Notes: generated from the sequence alone by a model not told the origin. A DNA stretch of 8,170 bases from Bacilli bacterium (GCA_022774485.1 JALFLX010000039.1:1-8170); one strand, 5' to 3'. Positions 1-6,579 are shown, counted from the stretch's first letter. Numbers and translations are program-made.

Positions 1-1
1 G

Positions 2-619
2 ATCGAAAACATTTTGCGTCAAAAATTACCGCTTGTCATCTTCTTAGAACGCGCGAGTCTCGTTGAAGATGGCTCAAGTCATCAAGGGATATTTGATGTC
101 GCTATGCTCTCTTCTCTGCCCAATCTTAAGATGTATGCTCCTTATGATAAGACAAGCTATGAGATAGTATCTATACATGCTTATGAGGACATCAATCACT
201 GCTCCATTATCCGTGTCCCAAGAGAATATTTCTTAGAAGATGTCTTAGTTCCTTGTTATGAACCAATCCAGTTTTTAAAAAGAGAAAATAACAAAAAACT
301 GACATTAGGAATCGGTCCGCGCGGGTATATGCTTGCAAAAGATGCGAAAGATTGTGACATCGCGATGGTGTTAGATTTAACGCTAGAGGATATCTCTTCA
401 CTCCTCAGTTATGAAGAGATTGAAGTCTTTGATCCTTATCAAACAGAGGCTGGCTTTGTGAAAAATTTGAAAGAGAAATTGTTTGATAGAGATGTACACC
501 CAAAACTTATCATTCACTCCTTAAAGAGCAAATTCTATCCTCATGGCAGTTTACAAGATCAGTACGAAAGACTTCAGAAAATCGAGTGGAATCTACCCAA
601 TAAAGAGGGAGGTAAGTAA
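2..619 (+). CDS. dxs: 1-deoxy-D-xylulose-5-phosphate synthase, C-terminal part (5' end outside window)
   Basis: DXS condenses pyruvate and glyceraldehyde 3-phosphate, with thiamine diphosphate, in the first step of the MEP isoprenoid pathway. About 205 residues are visible: the end of the transketolase pyrimidine-binding domain and the C-terminal domain. The frame is open to the window edge, so the TTG at base 14 is not a start. Identification rests on the block LPLVIFLERASLVEDGSSHQ followed by GIFDVAMLSSLPN, on IIRVPRE, and on KFYPHGS near the end. These match DXS blocks DRAGxVGxDGxTHQG, RYPRG and the C-terminal 'DxFIxHGS'. The Arg, Asp, His and Arg that contact substrate in E. coli DXS (R420, D427, H431, R478, numbering from memory) all have counterparts. 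The copy is divergent: it has one residue fewer between that Arg and Asp, and the usual RFxKPLD segment is not recognisable. The recN start follows after 1 base. A transketolase-like paralogue is possible. Confidence 0.82.
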   Translation: MENILRQKLPLVIFLERASLVEDGSSHQGIFDVAMLSSLPNLKMYAPYDKTSYEIVSIHAYEDINHCSIIRVPREYFLEDVLVPCYEPIQFLKRENNKKLTLGIGPRGYMLAKDAKDCDIAMVLDLTLEDISSLLSYEEIEVFDPYQTEAGFVKNLKEKLFDRDVHPKLIIHSLKSKFYPHGSLQDQYERLQKIEWNLPNKEGGK

Positions 620-620
620 G

Positions 621-2282
621 ATGTTAACATCCCTGCACATCAAAAATCTCGCGCTCATGGAAGATGCGAGTGTTGAATTAGAAAAGCCTTCTATCGCCTT
701 AATCGGTGAGACTGGCGCTGGTAAGAGCTTGATTGTCGAATCTCTCTCTCTTCTTTTTGGAGCGAGAGCGGATTATTCTTTTGTCCGTGATCGAGAAAAG
801 AAAGCCTCAGTCTCCGCACTCTTTGTCTTAGAGGAGGAATTCCTCTCCCGTTTTCCTCATCTTCAAGAGGTGATTGAAGAGGATCACACACTGCTTTTAG
901 AGCGTGTTCTCTGCCCGGATAAATCCTCTCGTTATCTGATTAACGGACAATTATATCCTCTCTCTCAATATCGTCATATCATCGATCATCTTATCGATAT
1001 TCACTCGCAGAAAAGCCACTCTGATATCTTAGATGAAGAGAAGCAGCTTCTTTATATCGACCGCTATGGAAAAGAGCGACTACAAAAGGTCAAAACTCAA
1101 TTCCAAGAATCTTATGAAAAATATCAAGAAGCGAAGAAAGAACTTAAGGATTTTGAAGTGCAAAACAAAGAATTAGATACCGATTATATCTCTTTCCAAT
1201 TGGAAGAAATCGATCGCTATCAGCTGAAAGAGAATGAGATTGAAGACTTAGAAGAAGAGCTTAGAAGCATCAAGGATTTGACACAAGTTCAAAACCGCTA
1301 TGAGGAGCTACAAGAGATTCTCTCTTCCTCAGAGCCAAGCCTTGAAGAACAGCTCTCTCAAGTGGAGCGTTCTCTCCGCTCTTTGATGAACGCAAAACCT
1401 TTAGAAGAGAGTGCAAAAGAATGTCTCTTATCCCTCCGCACATTCACTTCGTCTCTTCATAATGTCAAGGATATGTATGAATCCTTAGCGATTGATGAAA
1501 ATAGAATTGATGCCATCAATGAACGTCTTTTCTCTTTGAAGAATTTACAGCGAAAATATGGAAAATCATCTGCTGAAATCCTTAAAAAAAGAGATGATTT
1601 TGCAAAGAAATTAGCTTTTGCTGAAAACTTCCAAGCGGAAAGAGAACGTTTGGAGAATAACGTTCTTGTATCGAAAGAAAAAGCACTCAAAGATGCTGAG
1701 CTTCTCTCTAAAGAAAGAGAGAGATCATGCATAGGTTTAACCAAAGACATCTCGAAAGAATTAGAAGAACTCGGCTTACGCAAAAACGGATTTAATGCTA
1801 GACTTACAAGAGTGGAATTAAACCAAGAGGGCATCGATAACGGCCTCTTCTTTGTCTCGTTGAATGACGGCTTAGAAGAAGAGAGCTTAAAGAAAGCAGC
1901 TAGCGGTGGTGAGACCTCTCGTCTCCTTTTGGCGCTGAAATCCGTTCTCAACAACTTGAATCCTTATAACTGTCTGATCTTTGATGAGATCGATACCGGT
2001 GTCAGCGGAAAACAAGCGGGATTAGTAGCAAAGAAAATCTCGGCAATTTCAAAAATCTCTCAGACCATCACTATCTCTCATAGCCCGCAGGTTGTCGCCT
2101 CGCAAGAGCAAGGGATTCTTGTCTATAAACAGAATGAAAACTCCACCACAAAAACGCACGTGAGAGCACTCTCTGAAGAGGAGATGATTCAAGAATTAGC
2201 CAAAATGCTCTCCTCAAGCGAAGTGAGTGAAACGGCCCTTGCTCAAGCAAGAACTCTTCGTGCCGAACTGAGAAAAGCATGA
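621..2282 (+). CDS. recN: DNA repair protein RecN (SMC-like ATPase)
   Basis: RecN is a cytoplasmic SMC-like ATPase that acts early in recombinational repair of double-strand breaks. The product is 553 residues, normal for the family. Walker A is GETGAGKS at residues 29-36. The ABC signature SGGETSR begins at residue 428. Walker B CLIFDEIDTGVSG begins at residue 451 and is followed by the His-switch block ISHSPQVVA (His487). The roughly 150-390 middle is rich in Glu, Lys and Leu and fits the RecN coiled-coil arms. RecN-specific blocks are recognisable, such as DIHSQKSHSDILD and FQLEEIDRYQL. I chose the ATG at 621 and not an in-frame upstream ATG at 543 because it has GGGAGGT at 607-613 and gives the canonical N-terminus (LHIKNLALMEDA). 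Only 1 base separates it from dxs, and it overlaps dinB by 4 bases. The tlyA and argR genes that usually lie between dxs and recN in Bacilli are absent. No LexA-type box is visible upstream of it. Confidence 0.96.
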   Translation: MLTSLHIKNLALMEDASVELEKPSIALIGETGAGKSLIVESLSLLFGARADYSFVRDREKKASVSALFVLEEEFLSRFPHLQEVIEEDHTLLLERVLCPDKSSRYLINGQLYPLSQYRHIIDHLIDIHSQKSHSDILDEEKQLLYIDRYGKERLQKVKTQFQESYEKYQEAKKELKDFEVQNKELDTDYISFQLEEIDRYQLKENEIEDLEEELRSIKDLTQVQNRYEELQEILSSSEPSLEEQLSQVERSLRSLMNAKPLEESAKECLLSLRTFTSSLHNVKDMYESLAIDENRIDAINERLFSLKNLQRKYGKSSAEILKKRDDFAKKLAFAENFQAERERLENNVLVSKEKALKDAELLSKERERSCIGLTKDISKELEELGLRKNGFNARLTRVELNQEGIDNGLFFVSLNDGLEEESLKKAASGGETSRLLLALKSVLNNLNPYNCLIFDEIDTGVSGKQAGLVAKKISAISKISQTITISHSPQVVASQEQGILVYKQNENSTTKTHVRALSEEEMIQELAKMLSSSEVSETALAQARTLRAELRKA

Positions 2283-3406
2283 ACAAAATCATCGTTCACA
2301 TTGACCTCAACGCTTTCTTTGTCCAGTGTGAAATTCTTCAAAATCCGAAGCTGAAAGGTCTTCCTGTCGCAATCGGCTATGATTCGAGACGCTCTGTTAT
2401 CTCAACCTCTAGCTATGAGGCGAGAAAAAGAGGTGTGTTTTCTGGAATGCCTGTCTCTCAGGCAAAAGCCAAATGCCGCGATCTGATTTTAGTTCCTGTT
2501 CACTTCTCCTTATATCAGCATTATTCCAGGACGTTTTTCTCATTTTTGCGCAATCGATATCCTGTCTTAGAACAAGCTTCTGTTGATGAATGTTATATCG
2601 ATATGACCGGTCAAATCGATGAAGAACACCTGAGAGAAGAACTCTTTGACTTACAGATGGAACTTTACCGAGTGACAGATTTGAAGTGCTCTATCGGTGT
2701 CGGATGGAACAAATTTTTAGCCAAGATGGGCTCTGATTATAAAAAGCCTTTAGGGTTGACGATTTTTACAAAAGAGAATTATCAGAAAATGCTCTTTCCT
2801 CTTCCGATCTCTTCAATGTTTGGTATCGGAAAAAAGACAGCTCCCAAGTTAGAGGCTTTCGGTATTTTAACACTAGGTGACCTTTATGAGACCTCAGATC
2901 CGCGTGTTAAGCAGTGCTTAGGCAACATGTATCCTTACCTGAAAGATGAGCTTAATGGCATCGGAAATGATGTGGTTGACACCTCTGCCTTTGACCCTAA
3001 AAGCATCAGCGCAGAACGGACTTTTTACAATGAAGAAAACAGCTATGAAGAGATCAGTCAAATGCTTCATGCCTGCGCAGAAGAAGTCGTGAAAGAAGCG
3101 AAAAAATATCATAAAAAAGCCGCTGCTGTCGGCATAAAAATTAGAAATAATCAATTTGTCACCAAGAGTAAGAGAATGACCTTATCTTCTCCGACAGACC
3201 TCGTCGATGAAGTCTATCGCACAAGTCTTGCTCTTTTAGATCAGATGTACCAAAACGAAGAAGTCCGTTTGGTCGGCGTGATGCTGGAAAGACTTCTCGA
3301 TGTGAAAGATGCTCCGCAAAAGAAAGAGGATGATTTTTTAAAGATGATCAACGAGAATCTTAAAGAAGGCGGTAAAATATACACGCTTGGAGAGAAAGAG
3401 AAATGA
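2279..3406 (+). CDS. dinB: DNA polymerase IV, Y-family translesion polymerase
   Basis: This Y-family polymerase copies damaged templates and lacks proofreading. The protein has 375 residues, slightly longer than E. coli DinB (351). The N-terminus HIDLNAFFVQCE carries the first metal-binding Asp (residue 9) and the steric-gate Phe (residue 14). The second catalytic block is SVDECYIDMT with Asp103 and Glu104. The palm and fingers block CSIGVGWNKFLAKMGSDYKK and the helix-hairpin-helix segment FGIGKKTAPKLEAFGILTLG follow. The little-finger domain lies roughly at residues 240-350 and ends RLVGVMLERLLD. The start is an ATGA overlap with the recN stop, with only a weak binding site, so translation probably depends on recN. 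The gene overlaps xerD the same way. The C-terminus lacks the usual sliding-clamp pentamer of the QLSLF type. Pol IV rather than an UmuC-like Pol V subunit is supported by length and by the absence of a umuD gene nearby. Confidence 0.94.
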   Translation: MNKIIVHIDLNAFFVQCEILQNPKLKGLPVAIGYDSRRSVISTSSYEARKRGVFSGMPVSQAKAKCRDLILVPVHFSLYQHYSRTFFSFLRNRYPVLEQASVDECYIDMTGQIDEEHLREELFDLQMELYRVTDLKCSIGVGWNKFLAKMGSDYKKPLGLTIFTKENYQKMLFPLPISSMFGIGKKTAPKLEAFGILTLGDLYETSDPRVKQCLGNMYPYLKDELNGIGNDVVDTSAFDPKSISAERTFYNEENSYEEISQMLHACAEEVVKEAKKYHKKAAAVGIKIRNNQFVTKSKRMTLSSPTDLVDEVYRTSLALLDQMYQNEEVRLVGVMLERLLDVKDAPQKKEDDFLKMINENLKEGGKIYTLGEKEK

Positions 3407-4272
3407 CACTGTTAGAAGCTCTCGATGAATACATGACCTATCTTTATTCGGAACGCGGAATCAGCTTGAAAACCGGTGATAGTTATCAAGTGGATTTAAA
3501 TCAGTATTTGTCATTTCAAAAAAATATTTCAATCGTTGATATACCTCGAGATTCTCTTTTAGCATTTCAATCTTTTCTCACTAAGTCGGGAAATTCTCAA
3601 AACACAATTAAGCGCAAATGTGTCGTGATTAACGGCCTCTTTTCTTACCTGAAGCAAAATGGTCATGAAGTCAAATTGGCTGAGATTAGACCGATTAAAG
3701 TTGAGAAAAGACTTCCTACTTGTTTAACAGTTGATGAGGTAAAAAAGATTCTTGATGTCATTCCGATTCAAAGCGAGACAGGGCTGCTAGATCATCTGCT
3801 TTTCTTCACCGCCTTTAGTCTTGGACTTCGTGTCTCAGAACTGATTTCCTTGAGAACGGATCGTATCTTTTTAGAAGGTTCCTATTGCAAAGTGTTTGGT
3901 AAGAGAAGAAAAGAACGCCTGTTACCGATGAGTCAAGAGCTCAAAATGGAATATCAAATGTACCTGAAAGGGTACCGTTCTAAAATCAAAGAAAACCCAC
4001 TCTATGTCTTTGTTCATCAGGATGGAAGACTGCTCTCACGGCAATACGTTTTTCTCAAGCTAAAAGAATACGCAAAAGAAGCAAAAATTGAAAAAGAGAT
4101 CAGCCCTCATACCTTGCGTCACAGCTTTGCTACTTCGCTTTTAGAACAAGGAGCAAAATTAAAAGAAGTCCAAGTTTTGCTTGGACATGAAGATATTATG
4201 ACAACTGAGATTTACACCCATCTCACCCATCAGAAAGAGCAAGAAGAATATAAGAAACACTTCCCTCGTTAA
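3403..4272 (+). CDS. xerD: Tyrosine site-specific recombinase, XerD type
   Basis: XerC/XerD recombinases resolve chromosome dimers at dif near the replication terminus. The 289-residue protein has an N-terminal SAM-like core-binding domain (about 1-90) and a catalytic domain. All six catalytic residues can be placed: Arg143 (GLRVSEL), Lys167 (FGKRRKERLLP), His236 and Arg239 (HTLRHSFA), His262 (LLGHEDI) and nucleophile Tyr271 (TEIYTH). The spacings equal those of E. coli XerD (148, 172, 244, 247, 270, 279). The C-terminus KKHFPR resembles the HPR tail of XerD. The start overlaps the dinB stop as ATGA and has GGAGAG at 3389-3394. XerD is preferred over XerC or a mobile-element integrase for three reasons: it lacks an arm-binding domain, its length is right, and deoB lies nearby, as in the xerD-deoB (ripX-drm) pair of Bacillus. 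XerC remains possible. Confidence 0.9.
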   Translation: MTLLEALDEYMTYLYSERGISLKTGDSYQVDLNQYLSFQKNISIVDIPRDSLLAFQSFLTKSGNSQNTIKRKCVVINGLFSYLKQNGHEVKLAEIRPIKVEKRLPTCLTVDEVKKILDVIPIQSETGLLDHLLFFTAFSLGLRVSELISLRTDRIFLEGSYCKVFGKRRKERLLPMSQELKMEYQMYLKGYRSKIKENPLYVFVHQDGRLLSRQYVFLKLKEYAKEAKIEKEISPHTLRHSFATSLLEQGAKLKEVQVLLGHEDIMTTEIYTHLTHQKEQEEYKKHFPR

Positions 4273-4799
4273 TTAGAAATAGCGGCTCGTTCTTCTAAGA
4301 TGCGACAAAAGAGGTCGACCATCTCCTCTGGACTTTCTTTACAACCTCTGGTCAACCATTCTTCCAAAAGGCCGAAGACACCGTGTGCGTAAAACCTGAG
4401 CTGATAGACCTCAAATAACGAGCGCTCATACTGTTGTTCCATGACAATCCAGAACGCGTCATAAATGACGTTTTTTAAGTTCTGCTTATAAAGCAACTCA
4501 ACGAGTGATCTATTTTCTAAATTGAATTGGAAGAAATCGATGACAGTAGCGAGATAAATCTGAATGTTTTTGTTGCGGTTACGGGCCTCACAATACCTGT
4601 CCCAAAGGACAACTAATTTAAAGGAAAGAACTTCCTCTTTGGTGTGGAAATTACGAAACCAAGTGGAACGGCTTACGCCTGAATGGGAAGTGATCTCTGT
4701 AATCGTGATATCTTCTAAGGGCTTCTCTTTCATCAAGGAAATCAAACTGTCAGCCAAGCATTCTTTTAGAAATTCGGTGGTTTTTTGACGTGTGTTCAT
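4269..4799 (-). CDS. TetR/AcrR-family transcriptional regulator
   Basis: This is a 176-residue protein of the TetR family: a dimer with an N-terminal DNA-binding domain and a C-terminal ligand or dimer domain. The helix-turn-helix at about residues 31-57 reads ITITEITSHSGVSRSTWFRN, followed by FHTKEEVL. It matches the family pattern in which a turn Gly-Val-Ser precedes the recognition helix. The C-terminal part, with YAHGVFGLLEEWLTRG then CKESPEEMVDLF, resembles the TetR C-terminal domain seen in DhaS-like regulators. I chose the ATG at 4799 because AGGAGG lies just upstream (4804-4809 on the top strand as CCTCCT); a longer reading from 4838 would run through that site and into the operator. 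The gene converges on xerD with overlapping stop codons and diverges from deoB. A 29-bp palindrome lies 26 bp upstream of its start, so autorepression is likely. The ligand is unknown. Confidence 0.9.
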   Translation of the reverse strand: MNTRQKTTEFLKECLADSLISLMKEKPLEDITITEITSHSGVSRSTWFRNFHTKEEVLSFKLVVLWDRYCEARNRNKNIQIYLATVIDFFQFNLENRSLVELLYKQNLKNVIYDAFWIVMEQQYERSLFEVYQLRFYAHGVFGLLEEWLTRGCKESPEEMVDLFCRILEERAAISN

Positions 4800-4824
4800 G
4801 CTTACCTCCTTGGAACTTATTAAG

Positions 4825-4853
4825 TACAAAAGTGTCAAATTGAAACTTTTGTA
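4825..4853. promoter_or_regulatory. 29-bp palindrome, probable TetR operator
   Basis: The outer arms TACAAAAGT (4825-4833) and ACTTTTGTA (4845-4853) are perfectly complementary. The inner arms TCAA and TTGA surround a central A at 4839. Of 14 base pairs, 13 match, and the only mismatch is 4834/4844. The site lies in the divergent region 26 bp upstream of the TetR start codon, where family operators are usually found. On the minus strand it also contains TTGACA, but no good -10 lies at the right distance, so I do not call a specific promoter there. Confidence 0.72.
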
Positions 4854-4867
4854 TCATTGTAATCGCA

Positions 4868-4884
4868 TTGAAAAGTCTTTTCAA
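4868..4884. repeat. 17-bp perfect palindrome in the deoB upstream region
   Basis: The sequence TTGAAAAGTCTTTTCAA has 8-bp perfect arms around one central T. Its last bases overlap a strong Shine-Dalgarno-like AAGGAGGG (4883-4890). It could be a protein-binding site or, if transcribed, a hairpin adjoining that sequence. The left part resembles bases 4840-4850 (TTGAAACTTTT) inside the larger palindrome, so it may be a second, weaker site for the same regulator. Confidence 0.5.
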
Positions 4885-4890
4885 GGAGGG

Positions 4891-4920
4891 ATGAAAGAAA
4901 TGTGCTCATATCATTTCTAG
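4891..4920 (+). other. Possible tiny leader ORF upstream of deoB
   Basis: An ATG at 4891 and an in-frame ATG at 4900 lead to a TAG at 4918-4920, giving a 9- or 6-residue peptide (MKEMCSYHF or MCSYHF). The AAGGAGGG at 4883-4890 is too close to the first ATG but well placed for the second. It can matter only if transcription starts upstream of it; the best promoter seen, at 4929-4937, would start downstream. It is therefore a candidate only. Confidence 0.15.
4896..4918. repeat. Inverted repeat upstream of the deoB promoter
   Basis: The arms AGAAATG (4896-4902) and CATTTCT (4912-4918) are perfectly complementary with a 9-base spacer. The right arm lies where a -35 element would be for the extended -10 at 4929-4937, so a protein bound here could affect deoB transcription. 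Confidence 0.35.
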
Positions 4921-4928
4921 GGAAAAAT

Positions 4929-4937
4929 TGATAAAAT
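4929..4937 (+). promoter_or_regulatory. Extended -10 promoter for deoB
   Basis: The sequence TGATAAAAT contains a TG motif one base before TAAAAT, which matches five of six bases of TATAAT. No good -35 is visible at 17 bp, which an extended -10 promoter can tolerate. Transcription would begin near 4943-4945. That leaves a leader of about 20 bases, with the AAGGA (4952-4956) ribosome binding site 8 bases before the deoB ATG. Confidence 0.5.
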
Positions 4938-4964
4938 ATTGAGGAAGAAAGAAGGAATCTAATT

Positions 4965-6170
4965 ATGAAAAAACGCGTGTTTGTCATCGTCATGGACTCT
5001 GTCGGCATCGGTTCTGAACCAGATGCAGATCGCTTCTATAACGCCGGCCATAACGATGTTGGAAGCAATACCTGGGTTCATATTGCTGAAAAGAATCACG
5101 GTCTCTCTGTGCCCACTTTAGAGGGCCTAGGACTTGGCGATTTAGCTTCCATTCAAGGCGTGAAAAAAGTAAAACATCCTCATAGCTATGTTCAGACGCT
5201 CCGCGAGCGAAGCAACGGAAAAGATACGCTCACCGGACACTGGGAGATGATGGGAATCTTGACTGAAAATCCCTTAGTGACCTTTACCGATACCGGGTTT
5301 CCGAAAGAGCTGATGGATGAGCTCTCAAAAAGAACGGGAAGAAAACTGATCGGCAATTATTCTCAATCTGGGACTGTCATCTTAGAAGAACTTGGGGAAG
5401 AACAGACAAGAGATGGCTCATTGATCGTTTACACCAGCGCTGACAGCGTTCTTCAAATCGCCGCGAATAAATTCTGTGTCCCTTTAGAAGAACTTTACAG
5501 AGACTGCGAAATCGCTCGTGAAATCACAATGAAGAAAGAGTGGAGAGTCGGAAGAGTCATCGCAAGACCTTTTGTCGGTACGGATAAGACAAATTTCAAG
5601 CGAACATCAGAAAGAAGAGATTACGCTTTAGCTCCTGAAGGAAGAACCTCCTTAGACAATCTTCTTGACAATGCCAAAGAAGTTATCGCTATCGGTAAGA
5701 TTCACGATATCTTCGCTGGAAGAGGAATGAATGAATCCATGCACATCGATTCGAATCACGATGGCATGATGAAAACGTTGGATGTCGTAAAAAACAGAGA
5801 CTTTGAAGGACTCTGCTTTGTCAATCTTGCTGACTTCGATGTCCTCTATGGCCATAGAAGAAATCCGAAAGGTTATGCGGAGTGCCTAGAAGAATTCGAT
5901 CGTGATTTAGCATTGATCCTAGAGGCGATGAGAGACGATGACCTCTTGATGATCACAGCGGATCACGGAAACGATCCGACATGGTATGGAACTGATCACA
6001 CCAGAGAAAGAGTACCTCTTATCTCCTACAGTCGTTCTTTTCAAAACGGTAGGATGATTGAAGAGAAAGACACCTTCGGATGTATCGGAAAGACAATCCT
6101 TGAAAATTTCTCTATCAAACCGAGTGAAAATCAGATCGGAGATGTCATTCCTGAGCTCCTTACAGACTGA
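4965..6170 (+). CDS. deoB: Phosphopentomutase
   Basis: DeoB interconverts (deoxy)ribose 1-phosphate and 5-phosphate, linking nucleoside phosphorolysis to central metabolism. It belongs to the alkaline phosphatase superfamily and uses two Mn ions. The 401-residue length is normal (about 390-400). The N-terminal metal block VFVIVMDSVGIG supplies Asp11. KDTLTGHWEMMG carries the phospho-accepting Thr88. DFDVLYGHRRNPKGY supplies Asp292 and His297. TADHGNDPTWYGTDHTRERV supplies Asp333, His334 and His345. These correspond in order and spacing to the metal and catalytic set of the Bacillus cereus enzyme (D13, T85, D286, H291, D327, H328, H339; numbering from memory). The start has AAGGA at 4952-4956, 8 bases upstream. 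No nucleoside phosphorylase follows: the gene is closed off by a terminator at 6177-6201 and appears monocistronic. The divergent TetR gene suggests control unlike the DeoR or CytR control of enteric deo operons. Confidence 0.97.
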   Translation: MKKRVFVIVMDSVGIGSEPDADRFYNAGHNDVGSNTWVHIAEKNHGLSVPTLEGLGLGDLASIQGVKKVKHPHSYVQTLRERSNGKDTLTGHWEMMGILTENPLVTFTDTGFPKELMDELSKRTGRKLIGNYSQSGTVILEELGEEQTRDGSLIVYTSADSVLQIAANKFCVPLEELYRDCEIAREITMKKEWRVGRVIARPFVGTDKTNFKRTSERRDYALAPEGRTSLDNLLDNAKEVIAIGKIHDIFAGRGMNESMHIDSNHDGMMKTLDVVKNRDFEGLCFVNLADFDVLYGHRRNPKGYAECLEEFDRDLALILEAMRDDDLLMITADHGNDPTWYGTDHTRERVPLISYSRSFQNGRMIEEKDTFGCIGKTILENFSIKPSENQIGDVIPELLTD

Positions 6171-6176
6171 ATAACT

Positions 6177-6201
6177 GCTCTAGCTTCGGCTAGAGCTTTT
6201 T
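6177..6201 (+). terminator. Rho-independent terminator of deoB
   Basis: A perfect 8-bp stem, GCTCTAGC (6177-6184) and GCTAGAGC (6189-6196), encloses a TTCG tetraloop and is followed by five T residues. It begins 7 bases after the deoB stop. Confidence 0.93.
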
Positions 6202-6282
6202 AAGTTAACAAAAACAATAAAAGTTGTAAAATTATTTTATAAAAATTATTTAAAAAGATTTAATACTTAAAAAAATCGTTAA

Positions 6283-6320
6283 AATTATGCTTGTTTTTAT
6301 CATAATTTGATTGCATAATT
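6283..6320 (+). promoter_or_regulatory. XRE gene promoter framed by an inverted repeat
   Basis: A candidate promoter has -35 TTGTTT (6291-6296), a 17-bp spacer and -10 CATAAT (6314-6319). The perfect 8-bp repeats AATTATGC (6283-6290) and GCATAATT (6313-6320) bracket it, the right arm covering the -10. A further direct half-site, CATAATT, is at 6301-6307, 13 bp from the one at 6314-6320. This arrangement suits autoregulation by the downstream repressor. The predicted start would nearly coincide with the AGGAGG at 6326-6331, which is unusually short for a leader, so the exact -10 is uncertain. Confidence 0.4.
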
Positions 6321-6339
6321 ATCGCAGGAGGAACAAAAG

Positions 6340-6579
6340 ATGAAGCCAAAATCAGATTATCGACCCTATCACATGAAACTGCTTCGCATCAAGAAGGATA
6401 TCCCTCGAAAGCAGATTGCCGAATACACTGGTGTTTCCTATCAAACCATAAGCATGATAGAGAACGCTCAAAGAAAAGGCACATTCCGCTTTTGGATGAA
6501 ATATAAACAGCTATTTGAATTAAGTGACGAAGAGCTGATCAAGCTTTATGAGAACGAGAATCCGGAAAGTAAAGATTGA
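6340..6579 (+). CDS. Small XRE/Cro-CI-like helix-turn-helix protein
   Basis: A 79-residue protein consisting almost entirely of an XRE-type DNA-binding domain. After a basic N-terminus, LLRIKKDIPRKQIAEYTGVS then YQTISMIENAQRKGT (residues 14-48) form the helix-turn-helix. GVS is the turn and YQTISMIEN the recognition helix. The remainder, FWMKYKQLFELSDEELIKLY, completes the helical bundle. The start has AGGAGG at 6326-6331 with 8-base spacing. Similar short repressors are common in prophages, integrative elements and some chromosomal loci. No toxin gene adjoins it, so it does not look like a type II antitoxin. It sits alone between the deoB terminator and a long non-coding region. Targets unknown; autoregulation is plausible from the repeats around its promoter. 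Confidence 0.85.
   Translation: MKPKSDYRPYHMKLLRIKKDIPRKQIAEYTGVSYQTISMIENAQRKGTFRFWMKYKQLFELSDEELIKLYENENPESKD

Noticed and set aside
543..620. Longer recN start at the in-frame ATG at 543
   Set aside because: It lies inside dxs and has no ribosome binding site. The ATG at 621 has GGGAGGT and gives the canonical RecN N-terminus.
1457..1954. 165-codon minus-strand frame inside recN
   Set aside because: It is antisense to conserved RecN sequence including the signature motif; the composition is that of a shadow frame and there is no ribosome binding site.
2918..3154. 78-codon Phe-rich minus-strand frame inside dinB
   Set aside because: It is a shadow of the Lys/Glu-rich little-finger coding sequence and only looks membrane-like for that reason.
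4564..4788. 74-codon plus-strand frame opposite the TetR gene
   Set aside because: It is antisense to the helix-turn-helix coding region and has no similarity that I recognise.
4800..4838. Longer TetR start at 4838
   Set aside because: The extension would translate through the AGGAGG site and the operator palindrome. The ATG at 4799 is ideally placed after AGGAGG.
4834..4868. deoB promoter with -35 TTGAAA inside the TetR palindrome
   Set aside because: At 16-18 bp spacing the -10 candidates (such as TCGCAT) are poor. The extended -10 at 4929-4937 is better.
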